From Cavenderia fasciculata (Eukaryota; Evosea; Eumycetozoa; Acytosteliales; Cavenderiaceae): 64,000 nucleotides of DNA. Each line of letters starts with the position of its first letter. The stretch's first letter is position 1. The position numbers and the translations under genes are program-made. The notes below the pieces were generated by a model that saw nothing but the letters and a program-made list of their open reading frames with translations, made no database searches and was not told the origin of the DNA. Where the stretch lies: contig NW_004457624.1 of NCBI RefSeq assembly GCF_000203815.1, positions 868,001 to 932,000 on the forward strand, given 5' to 3'. Of this stretch, positions 32,555 through 43,954 are shown in pieces.

Positions 32555-35541
32555 ATGTTTTGTAGAAGACAAGCTGGTCCAAGCTATTATATCTCTCCAC
32601 CAGGACCTCATGCCATCACACGCACCACCTTTAGATATGACAATGAAAGAGAGTTGCGTCAGTTGAACAGAGGTGAACTTGAAGATAAGGGGAGACAAAG
32701 AAAAGTACCTTTAATACATGACAGTTCTGATCAACTTATCAACGATATACTGCTCACAAATGTAAAGAAGAAGTTTACAACAATCAAAGAGATTAAAGAT
32801 AATCAACGACACAATGAATGATTACAATCAAGGTGCATTAGAGTATACTCTACCGTGGCCAATCATACAATGTATTTTGACATATGCTTCTCAATACAAC
32901 TCGAGATGTACTTGTGTAAATAGAGATGAGTTAAAGAAAACGGTTCAATCAATTCGACTTTATAATACTGGTGAAGTTGATCATCAACATCAATTGGTTC
33001 TTCATGCCAACATGATGACACAAGGAGATATAAAACAACATTCTCTTACTAGAGATCAACTGTGTCCTCTTCATCAATTCAATCTCGATCAAGGATACGA
33101 ACCAAGCTTTGTTCTTTGTCATCAATCGTTTAACCGTAATGTACCACGAGAGGGTTTTAGATGGATGCGTAGTATGGCATTACTCAGCAAGAGAATATTT
33201 GCATTCATATCAACGACACTATTTACCAACATTGTAATGGATCCAACAGCAGATACATGGAGTCATATCACCAACAACTATTGTATCATCAAACAACCAA
33301 AGATATTGACACTTGTCTCTCCATCATCTGACACTCAACTCTTCTTTACAAACAAATCACAATCATCTTCATCTTCTTCTCAATTTCTAAAGAATGTTGA
33401 AAAGATATACATCAACAATCCACATCTAGTTGAAAAGGTTTCAACCATTGAATCGTTGGTCAACTTGACACCATCACTTCGATCAATCACCATCAATTGT
33501 TATATAGAACAATCTGTTTTAATTGACCTATTTAAAGGCCCATTGAAATCAATTACTTCCATAAATGTTGCACAAGAGAGGATCGAATTTAGAAATTTTA
33601 TTCAACCAACATCATGTCTCACAAAGATTATTCTTCCAAGTCCATTTGATTGGAATAGTTTGAGCTCAGATATCAAAAACAATCTTCAAGTCATTTCACT
33701 AATGTCCAGAAAAAACTCTAATGTCCACTTTAATCCTATCGATTTCCCAAATCTTGGACATATCCATACCGACAATCTTGGTCCAATCATTCCAATTGAT
33801 GTCGAAAAAGTCACTTCCATAATATATATACCCAGGTGATTTGGATGTGGTCTCCCTTTCAAAGTCAAATATTTCAACACTCAAAACAAATCATGTTGAC
33901 TTTTTAGATTACAACAAGATAGAATCTCTTAAAAAGCTTATACTATTCTCTAAAACAGATGTTTGTCAAGACCAATTCAATCATTACAATAGTATTGGAT
34001 TTGATTATTTTGGTTCATCATTCTCTGTACAATCAAACACAAAGAAATTAATCTATTTTAAAAAAGATGAACCACACTACCATTGCAACATGAATATTGG
34101 CATAAACATTAATAATAATAATAATAATAATAATATCCAAATAGATCAAGAGTTTATACAAATTAATGTATTTTCATTATTATCAACAATCAATACATCC
34201 TACTCCAACTCTGTTTTACCAAAACCAATTATTCACAAAATAATTGGAATGACATGGAAATTAAGAGAACGTTGTACATGTGTTTATGAAAAAGAAACTA
34301 TTCAAAAATGGATTAAAATTGGATACGATATTCTAAAAGATGAACAAGAACTAGATCGATTCAATCAAATGAAGAATAATTGTCCAACTCATTTCTCACA
34401 TACTCAACCATACCAACCATTAACATATGATTTGAAAAGTAGTAATCGATCTAAATTACAATTGGCACTTATCAACAAAGATTTATTTAAATATATTACC
34501 AACAATTGTTTCTCAGTTGTAAACATAGAGCATTTTGGTGATAGTTCTTCAATTCAACATATTAATAATCCATATTGTGTTGCATTCAAACAATTTACAA
34601 CTATAAAGGGTAATAATAGTGAATCCCTCATTAATTTCAAAGACAATCATCTTCCACACATTACCAAGGTGATTTTAAACAATAATAATATACAGAGTAT
34701 ATTCAAACTATTACCAAACCTAACTTCGATTAGCATGAAATTCACAGAACCGACCAGATTTGATGCAACTGATCTTTGCCATCTCAAACACCTTACCAAA
34801 TTGGATATATCTAAAAATAGAGAAACCAGTATCAAAAAAGGAGCGCAACTATTTAATGAAATCAAAGATTTGCCAATCAAAAAACTATGTATTTCAAATT
34901 GGACACGAGGTTTCCGAAACCAAGTCCCTGAACTCTCTACACAATTCATACAATCCATCACCAAGATATCTGCCGACATTCTCATTTCATTTGAAATCAC
35001 ATTCCCAAACCTTAACCATGTAGTAATTGATAGTTGGTTTACTACCTCTAAATTTAAAGTACCAAAAACAGTGACAAAGATTACATCATATCATAGCCGT
35101 ATTGAATTTCTTGTTCACAATCGATCTGTCAGAACATTCAAATTCAAAAACCTACTTGAAAATATTTGTCGTGGACAGCTTGATTTATTCCTCAAGACAA
35201 TCTCATCAATAGAATATTTTCATATTCAAACATTGGTCTATAGCGCTAACCACTCTTTCCATGTTCCAAGTGATTTATACGATGATTTCAAGTATCAAAT
35301 CGATTATAGTAGAACTCGTTTGGATTACAACAATAGCTTTCAATATTTAAAATTATCAAGAATTGATGATCCAGCTCCCACCAAATTTGAACTCTACAGA
35401 AAATCAGTTCATGATAAGATTATGAAAAAATTACAAACAATATTATTATCTTTAAAAAATTTTAAAGATTGGTGGGTAAGGTTTGTTCTTGATTGTTATA
35501 CAAGTTTTTTGTTGTTGTTGTCGTTGTTGGTGTTGTTTTAA
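32555..35541 (+). pseudogene. Array unit 8: frame-disrupted member, CaaX replaced by hydrophobic tail
   Basis: Starts MFCRRQAGPSYYISPPGPHA with the SAP/LEM-like motif (RELRQLNRGELEDKGRQRKV...INDILLTNVKKKF). Frame changes occur at about 32815, just before MNDYNQGALEYTLPWPII, and at about 33825-33840 in an AT dinucleotide stretch. Three open segments therefore cover the full family layout: module 1 with RCTCVN...LCPLHQFN, poly-Asn linker, module 2 with RCTCVY...NCPTHF. At the end, where sisters read CxxM-stop (compare unit 4 CKIM), this copy reads DKIM followed by Lys and continues 37 more residues to 35541. That extension finishes in a strongly hydrophobic stretch (YTSFLLLLSLLVLF). Cys and stop are both lost, and a tail-anchor-like helix is gained. 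Confidence 0.7.
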
Positions 35542-35627
35542 AAAATGACACTCCTTTTCTTCTTTATAGTTTAAATAAATTATTCTTTGGCAACTTTAAT
35601 AATATTATTTATTAAAAGAAAAAAAAT

Positions 35628-35908
35628 CTAGTGGCTGTATTCTTTGAGTGAATTTTTGACAATAGCAAAAGTAAAGCCTGAACCAATGGAAACATTTGTT
35701 ACTCTAATTTCAGCCTTGACAATAATCGATGGTGTTTGTTGTTGTTGTGAAGTTTGGTTAATATTTTTGGTATTGTTGTTGACATGAGTATTGGTAGTAT
35801 TGTTTAAATTAATATCAGTAGTATTATTAATATTATTATTATTAGTAGGAGGATTTTGTTGTTGTGGAGATTCTTGGTTATTATTATTATTATTAATATT
35901 ATTGCTAA

Positions 35909-35941
<33 letters not shown>

Positions 35942-37578
35942 CAGATGATTTTGTTTTATGATTATTTCTATCGGTTATTATATTACTATTACTATTTCCA
36001 TTTGATCTTTTCTTTTTGTCTGTATTATTAATGCTAATAGAGTTAAATATTTGATCGATACTACTCTTTGGCTCGACTTGGATTAATTTCTCGATACCCC
36101 ATTCATCGCTTTTGACCTGACATGGGATGTCTTGGTCTTCAGTGTTGGTGCCGTTTCCAATTCGATAGCTGTCTCCAAAACCAAAACAATAAAGTTTGCC
36201 AGACGTTGTAATGATGGCTGAATTCCATGCACCAGCAGCAATCTTTTCAGCCACGTCTCCTTTGGCATATCTCGGGTTCGTCCCCTCTCCACCACTTTCA
36301 TAAATACTATTATAAGAGTCCATTGAATCTGAATAATTATGTCGAATGTGGGACAATGGAATAAGCTTTGGTTTGCTTTGGTGACCAGCAATATCACCTA
36401 ATCCAAGTGCTCCATCACTCATATATCCCCAACTATAAACATTTCCTTTATCTAAAAAGAAATTTAATAATATTAATAAATATATTTTATAATTAAAATA
36501 AATATTATTACTGACTTGTAAGACATAGAGTATGATAATAACCAGATACAATGTCTACGGCATGTTCTGGGAGATCTACTTTTTTTGGTTGTTGAGAATC
36601 GGCGTAACCACCGACACCCAATTGTCCGCAGACATTGAAGCCAAAAGAGTAGATGTGACCCTCTGCAGTCAAGAGATGAGTGTGATTCTTGCCACAAGTG
36701 ACCTTGACGACGTGATGCTTTTCCATGTCTCTTAGTTTGTTGGGGGATAGGTGCTTCTTTGCCGTGTTGTTTCCGAGCTGTCCGTACTTGTTCCATCCCC
36801 ACGTATACACGCTGCCGCGCAAGTCTGTTGCTGCCGAATGCAACATTCCACCGGCCATGCTGGTTATTTGCTTGCCCACCAAAGCCGAGACGACCTGTGG
36901 TGAGAGTGACGGAGCTTCAGAACCGTGTCCAGTTCGTCCACCCGTACCGCATCCCCAGCTATACAACTCGCCATAGTTGGAGAGAGCCATAGAGTGTTGG
37001 GCACCGCAAGACACGGACGTAAACACGGTTGGTGTAGCGATAGCAATGGGTGTGGGAGTCGCTCTGTTTGTTTGGTCGCCCGTTCCCAACTGTCCCCATC
37101 TATTACATCCCCATGCATACACCTGGTTGCCCGGATGCACAATAGCAAGTACGTGACTGTCTCCACTAGCCATTGCCAACACACGCAACTGCATATTGAT
37201 GAGTTGCTCGACACGTGTCGGTAGTTGAATGATCGATTGTGAGTTGCTTGCACACTGACCAAAATAATTGTATCCCCAACTGTAGATCTGAGGTAGTCTC
37301 TCACTCTGTATGACACCACCCGGTGACACTACACCTACTCCTCCATTTGATGCTTTCTTTCTATTTCTTCTATTTGATGTTGTTGTTGTCTTTGAATCAC
37401 CGCTGCTTTCATCGTTTGATTCGCTGCTACTTGTACCTGTAGAGTCATCCGATACGTTTCCTTCTTCTCCGCTGCTACTACTACTAGTCTCATCCTCTCC
37501 TTCTCCGAAAAACCATCGATCTACTACATTTGATCCGCACGACAACCAATTCGATACTCCTGAAAATACAGAATCCAT
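35628..37578 (-). CDS. RCC1-repeat (beta-propeller) protein with acidic Ser-rich N-terminus
   Basis: Exons on the minus strand 37578-36516 and 36451-35628 join in frame (donor GTCAGT) to 628 residues. After a Ser/Asp/Glu-rich N-terminus (MDSVFSGVSNWLSCG, then long SSSS and DDSTG runs), RCC1 blades follow: IYSWGYNYFGQCASN, VYAWGCNRWGQLGTGD, LYSWGCGTGGRTGHG, VYTWGWNKYGQLGNN, IYSFGFNVCGQLGVGG, VYSWGYMSDGALGLGD and LYCFGFGDSYRIGNG. That makes a full propeller, with the last blade interrupted by a long Asn-rich insert before the closing strand EIRVTNVSIGSGFTFAIV. No kinase, FYVE or E3 domain is attached, so partner and function are unknown; RCC1-fold proteins act as GEFs or interaction platforms. 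It converges with array unit 8, 86 bp away. Confidence 0.85.
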
Positions 37579-37816
37579 CTTCTTCTTGTTGTTTCTCTTC
37601 TCTTTTTAATGTAATAAATAAACAAACAATCGATAAAGAGAGAAAGAGAGATATTAAAAAATAATAATAATTAAAAAAAATGATTTTCATTCTATGTTTT
37701 GTCTTTTTCAAAAGTTGTGGTTTTCAGAGCAAAGTCTTCTTTTATTAAATTTTTTAATTATTAAAATAGAATGAAGTCAACTATTCTACTCAATTGAGAG
37801 ATACATTAAAAGAGTT

Positions 37817-37849
<33 letters not shown>

Positions 37850-38134
37850 TTGACTTTAAATAATGGTTTGTGAAAAAAAATTTGACATTATAGACAAAAT
37901 TATTTGTGAGAATAATAATAGACATTAATTGTGGTTATAACAATTGATTGGTTTAGGGAATAACCAGGGGATAATACCAAACAACCTAATATAACGAGTA
38001 GGATATATTTATTTATTCCCAAATACTTCGCGAAAAAAAAAAAAAAAAAAGACATGAAGAACAAAAGGAGACCTGAAAACCGATCTTTTTTGTTCATTAT
38101 TAGTTTTAACTAAATACAGAAATAGAAAAATACA
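37579..38134. promoter_or_regulatory. Divergent promoter region of the RCC1 protein and tyrosyl-tRNA synthetase
   Basis: About 556 bp, AT-rich, with an (ATTT)n stretch near 37820-37850 and an A run at about 38034-38050. No gene seen. Confidence 0.45.
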
Positions 38135-39431
38135 ATGTCTGAAGAGACTACTACAACTACTACTACCTCTACCAACCCATCAGAGGAACAAGTCACCAAA
38201 GCAATGGAGAACTTGACTGTTGATAAACCACTCGGGTATGTATAGATAGATACGTATAATAGATTCATTGCACTGAGTAGTGTTGAAACTACAATGAATG
38301 AAATGAAAGATACAACATTTACATTGATAAACTAACAAACAAACTATACAATCAATACTTTAACTCTTTATTAGATCTGGATTATCAGTACAAGAAAGAT
38401 TAGCATTGGTTAAATTAGTTGGTGAAGAGATTGTATCTGAAGAGAACTTGGCTGCTTTATTGACAGCCAAGCAAAAGTTGAGATGCTATGATGGTTTTGA
38501 GCCATCTGGTAGAATGCATATTGCTCAAGGTATCTTAAAGTCGATCAACGTCAATCGTATGACCAAGGCTGGTTGCACCTTTATCTTTTGGGTGGCCGAT
38601 TGGTTTGCCATGCTCAACAACAAGATGGGTGGCGACTTGGTCAAGATTAGAAAGGTCGGACAGTACATGATTGAGATTTGGAAGGCCACCGGCATGGACA
38701 TGGAGAACGTCGAGTTCCTCTGGTCGTCGGACGAGATCAACAAGGGTGCCAACGACTACTGGTTGCGTGTAATGGATATTGCCCGTAAGTTCAACGTGCC
38801 ACGTATCAAACGTTGCTCGCAAATCATGGGTCGTGGTGACGAAGACGATTTGTCGGTCGCCCAAATCCTCTACCCATGCATGCAATGTGCCGACATCTTT
38901 TACTTAAAGGCCGATATTTGCCAACTCGGTTTGGATCAACGTAAGGTCAATATGTTGGCTCTCGAGTACTGCGAGAAGCTCAAGATCAAGCACAAGCCCA
39001 TCATTGTCTCACATCACATGCTCATGGGTCTCAAGGAAGGCCAAGAAAAGATGTCCAAGTCAGACCCCGAGTCAGCCATCTTTATGGAAGACTCTGAGCA
39101 AGACGTCCGTACCAAGATCAAGAAGGGCTACTGTCCACCAGGTGTCGCCGAGAAGAACCCAATTCTCGACTACTTGAAGCACATTGTCTTCCAAAAGTTT
39201 GACACCTTTACCATTACCCGTAAGGAAGAAAACGGTGGCAACAAGACATACACCTCGTACGACGAGGTTGAAAAGGACTTTGTCAGTCTTGCCCTCCATC
39301 CATCCGATCTCAAGCCTGCCATGGCCGACGCCATCAACAAGATCCTCCAACCAGTCCGTGACCATTTCACAAACAACAAGGAGGCTGCTGCCTTGTTAAA
39401 GACTGTTCGTAGTTATTCAGTTACTAGATAA
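38135..39431 (+). CDS. tyrS: Cytosolic tyrosyl-tRNA synthetase
   Basis: Charges tRNA-Tyr with tyrosine in the cytosol. Exons join(38135..38235,38375..39431) in frame give 385 residues. The start MSEETTTTTTTSTNPSEEQV is low-complexity. The class I signature is YDGFEPSGRMHIAQG at about 71-85 (the HIGH-equivalent region of eukaryotic and archaeal TyrRS). Further landmarks are FWVADWFAMLNNKMGG, the conserved QLGLDQRKVNMLALEYC block and KMSKSDPESAIFMED at about 258. There is no C-terminal EMAP-II/tRNA-binding extension, unlike the animal enzyme, so the length fits the compact fungal/protist core. Codon use is visibly GC3-rich compared with neighbours, as expected of a highly expressed gene. Confidence 0.97.
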
Positions 39432-39877
39432 TCAAATTTGAATAGCACAAAAAGAATTCATACATATATAAATCAACAAAAGAAATCATTCCAAAAATAA
39501 TTATTATTACAAACTTTTACCATCTTTTTTTTACGTGTTTTTTAAAGATAAGATAAAAAAATATATATATATTTATATACTAGTATATTATCTCTATTTA
39601 TGATTGTATTTCAAATAAAATAAAAATTAATTAATTAAAATATAAATATAAATATTTATTATTTATTTGATTTATTATTTCAACCGACTTTTACAATCTT
39701 TGCAAAGAAAGATATTTTGATGGTTTAAACCCGACAGATCGTTGTATTATCAGTAAAAGACGAATCGAAACGTTTCATTCATTTCATTCCATCCTATTCA
39801 CATTGTTGTTACTAATATTAGTATAAACAACAACAACAACAACAACTTTGTTGTAAAAGATCAATATATATAGTACT
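39432..39877. promoter_or_regulatory. 3' UTR of tyrS and promoter of the small membrane protein gene
   Basis: 446 bp of AT-rich DNA with ATT-rich stretches, then a slightly less AT-rich segment (about 39680-39780) upstream of the next ATG. No gene or RNA recognised. Confidence 0.4.
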
Positions 39878-40263
39878 ATGGAGATGGCAGCTGAACAACA
39901 TAATGACGCTGCAATTGCTCGTCGACCAACTAAAGAAGAAAAGTTAAAAAAGAGAGTAGAGATGAGTACTAGATTTGGTATAATAACAGGTTCACTTGTA
40001 TCTCTACCTGTATCTTGGGTAGTTTGTTTAATGTTACCTCGAGGAGCTAAAATTAAATCAAAGCTCATTGTTTATTCTGTTACTGCAACTGCTAGTGCTT
40101 CCTTTTTTGGTATGTTTGAGTAATAATGATCATCACCATACCCAATATCTGTACTCATCAATATCTCTTTTATCTTATAGGATATGCACTAAATACAGCG
40201 GCATATGGAATGGAAGAAGTTAGAAAAATGCATAATATGGTTGATGATATAGACAGATACTAG
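39878..40263 (+). CDS. Small two-helix membrane protein of unknown function
   Basis: Exons join(39878..40109,40181..40263) in frame give 104 residues. After a basic soluble start (RRPTKEEKLKKRVEMSTR), one hydrophobic segment (FGIITGSLVSLPVSWVVCLM) is followed by a short loop, PRGAKIKSK, and a second, LIVYSVTATASASFFGYAL. The end is charged (GMEEVRKMHNMVDDIDRY). This hairpin looks like a small ER or mitochondrial membrane protein. I do not recognise the family. The GTATGT/TATAG intron that keeps frame through FFGYALNTAAYG supports a real gene. It converges with the NFXL1-like gene, 115 bp away. Confidence 0.7.
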
Positions 40264-40377
40264 TTTGAGGGAATAATAATAATAATAATAATATATGATG
40301 TAATATAAAATTGTAGATAAATATAAAAGTAAAGGAAGGATTAAAAAACAAACATTAATCCAACTACATGTAGTAAA

Positions 40378-43300
40378 TTAAATTAATTTATTTGTTCTTA
40401 AAAATAGAATGGATACAAAGAAACAAATGACAAATAGGACAATGATTTTAACCAATGTTGGTGTTGATATACATGATCCTTGTTGTTTTAGTTTCTTGAC
40501 TTCCATTTCCTTTCTCCATTTCTCATTTACTTCTTGTTGTCTTGCCTTTTCTTTGGCTTTTCTTTCCTCTTTACTTATGGTTGGTGTTCGTTTCTTGTTG
40601 TTTTGTAATTGTTCCTGTTCATGATTAGTTTCCTCTTCTTCTACTACTGTTCCCTTTGATATTGGTTTGGGAGGACATAATGATGTACAATCTAGTAGTT
40701 TGACATTATCCATGTTGGTAATATTTTTATCTACTCTGTATTGTTGTAAACGTTGGCATGTCCACAATTGCTTAAGATGTTTACATTGACATGTTACAGT
40801 CACATCTTCTGTACATGTACCACATTCATTTGGATGACACTCCTTTTCACAAACATGTCTACATCCCTTGAATGATTTGCTACAGAGTTGGTTACATGAA
40901 AAGATGTCTCCACCATCTTTATGCAAAGTAGGATTATTGTATTCCACACAGGCAACATTCAATGTACTCTTTTTACAATGACATTTGAATCGAACAACCT
41001 TTCTACATGGTGGACAATATTGTTCATCTTGACCAACTCGTATATGACATTTTGAAATTGGACATGGATGACTACACCCTTTTGGTCTAGGGAATTGACA
41101 CGATAATTCACATCTAGTACAACTATCCTCTTCTTGATCTTGTTGATTTTCATCCACTGACATCATTTCAGTGTCTGTGTTTCTAGTTGATACAATTTCC
41201 AATTTCCCATCAATCTCTTTTAATTCTCTTTTAATATGAATAAGATGACAATCATTTTCACCTTTTTAAAAATGAAGAAAAAAATAGTTAATAAATAATT
41301 ATTAAAACTAATTTGAAATAGTTTTGTTTTGTTTTGTTGTTCATTCAACATACATTTATGATTTCCACAATCAAGAGTATTTCCACATTTCACATCACAT
41401 TGATAAATTGGATTCTCTGAACATGCCATAAATTTAGAACTGTGTTGGCCAATACAAACTCTAGGACAAAAAACCATGCATGATGGACAACCAGTCACTT
41501 GTTCAATCGGTAGTCTTGTAGGATACGATATTTTCTTTTCTTTTGGCATTGTTTGAATGGTTTGTCCAGTGTATTCTAAAAGAGGTTTCATTCTAAAATT
41601 AACTAATGGTAATTGATCATGACAAGATGCCTAAAATAAATAAATAAATAAAGGAGAAATTAATTACTAATATTTAATTAATTAATTTAATATTATTATT
41701 AATTTCAACATACTGAACATTTATGAGTACAACCATATGATTTATGTTCTGTTAAATCAATCATACAAGGTCTAGTACATTTGGGACATGGACCAAAATG
41801 ACAACGATGGAATCTTTGTTTGTGGTGGTGACATAGGGTTGGAGTAGGACATGGATGATTGCATTTAGGTGGTTTTACATTCTTTTCAGTACCACATTGT
41901 ACAATGATCGATGTCTTTTTACATGCACAATAGATGGTGACTGTTCTTGGACACGGGAGACATGGCCCACTATGGCATGTACTCTCACAACGATGATTAC
42001 CACATGACAATTTCTCTTGACACTCTTTATCGCATGGTGGACAGTTTCCATCACAGCAACGTTGCTTGCATTTGCATTTGTTGCAATTCCTGATCCTCGA
42101 GCATTTGATATCACATTTAAATTCCTTTGAACACTGTATTTTATCTTGAATTCTTCCACATCGACATCTCTTGGCGACTAGTTGCGTGCAAGTCTTTGAG
42201 CAATCGTCATTGTGGCATCTCTCGTGACACTTGTGCACACCGCACGGCAACACCTTGTCGCATGTGCCGCCACATGACGGCGTGGGGATGGTACAAGCAA
42301 GTGAGAATGACTTGCGTCCACATCCACACGTTCGAGGTTGTGAAAGTGGGCATTGTCTAGTACCGTCGCACTGACAACATACTTGGTTACATGTGTGTTT
42401 GGAGCAGGCCAGTTTCCTAGTGCACACTCGGTCGCACATGACTTGTCCTCTGTCTGTACAAAATGTCGTCTTTTCAATGGATGCACATCGACACTTTGAC
42501 ACTGATGTACTCAGACACTTGTGTGGACCGTCGTGACAAATATCCATGCAAAAGTGTCCGCACTCTAGTTTCTGGTTGCATATTTCATTGCAACTAAATC
42601 GCGATCCGCTACTGCACCGTTCCACCTTTTGACTTTTCCGACAATAACAAGTTGCCGTGATTGTATAGGCACATGGCATACACTGACCCGGGTGACATAA
42701 TAATACACATTTATGTGTTCCACATTTTTGTGGTCTTCCACATACTTCTCCACACTAAACATATAAAATAAAAAGATTAATAAGTACATATATATATATT
42801 TATATATTTATTTAACATACTGAATGAGGAGTAATCCATAAATCAAAAGGAGGATCAATTTCTTTTGTACAAAAACATCGATAAGAATCTGGATAATCAT
42901 CTTTGTGGTATTCGAATCTACACTTTGGACATAGCCAGTATGGTTGTACACCTCTTTCTCGACATGCCTCTGACGCCGATGATATTAACAATCGTTCTCG
43001 TGACCAAGACTGACAACACTGAAGATGAAGTTGACAGAAACAGCGAGAGCATTGCCATATAGAGTCTTGAGATTTGACACGTTCAAGACATACCAAACAA
43101 CTTGATAGACCTCGACTATTATCACTAATCATTTGCATCAATAGATCTTCTTTGTGTTTGATATCGCTACTGATGCTGCTATTGGTTGGTGATGCTAGGT
43201 TGTTGTAATTTTGAAATATATTGTTGATAGAAGAGTCTCTTGCTTCTTTTTGCTCTTCATCACCATCGTCGTCACTATCATAATCTGACAAGTAGTCATC

Positions 43301-43783
43301 GCTATCATCGTCTTGCTCCAACTCATACTTTTTCATCAACTCTTTATATTGTTCCATTGTAAATAATATTGGTAATTGTCTTGTTGTTGTTGGTTGTTCT
43401 ATTATTACTTCTTCTTCATCCTCTTGAATAGTTGTTGTTGTTGAGGATAGATCTCTCAAGTTTGGTGTATTCTTCCAATCACCGTTATTGTTATCTTTTG
43501 AAGTTCTTATTCCTCCTCCTCTACCTCTTCCTCTTGATCTTGATGATTCTCCTCCTCTACCTCTTCCTCCTCGAGTTGTATTACTTTGAGGGTTCGGACT
43601 CTTACCCCCCCTTGAAAGGGTAGTTGATGATGAAGCCGACGATGACGATGGTTGCTCATCTTTATTCGATTCCGTTGTGTGTCCTCCTCTTCCCCTTCCT
43701 CTTCCAATTCCTCCTCCTCTACCTCTTTTAATAGTTGTAGATGGAATTCTATTATTATTATTACATGTACTACTACTATTCAT
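40378..43783 (-). CDS. nfxl1: NFX1/NFXL1-type zinc finger protein, C-terminally membrane-anchored
   Basis: Exons on the minus strand 43783-42821, 42754-41714, 41630-41354 and 41261-40378 join in frame to 1054 residues. N-terminus: Arg/Gly-rich (RGRGRGG runs), then acidic. A RING/PHD-like Cys-rich domain at about 229-289 (CLVCLERVKSQDSIWQCSRC...LHLQCCQSW...YWLCPKC) is followed by YRCFC. Then comes a long array of NF-X1 fingers (CGTHKCVLLCHPGQCMPC, CGHFCMDICHDGPHKC, CGVHKCHERCH, CGNHRCESTCHSGPCLPC). C-terminus: an EERKAKEKARQQEVNEKW basic helix, then a single hydrophobic span (VKIIVLFVICFFVSILFL) ending RTNKLI. Human NFXL1 has the same layout and C-terminal span, while NFX1 carries an R3H domain instead. 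Probable E3 ligase or RNA/DNA-binding regulator at an endomembrane. Confidence 0.9.
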
Positions 43784-43954
43784 AACTATGGGTAATACTA
43801 ATACTGATATTTTTCAAGTCCGACTGTGACCTCACCCAAAATAGAAACTAAAATTAATTAAAAGGAATAGTTTATGAAAATAATACAATATTTAAATATG
43901 TATAGTTGTACTGTATAGGCGAGAAGACATCCTATACTACTACTACTACTATTA

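Noticed and set aside
13012-37578. The two RCC1 genes flanking the array as a duplicated boundary
   Set aside because: They differ in length, intron positions and N-termini, so they are not recent duplicates; flanking is probably chance.
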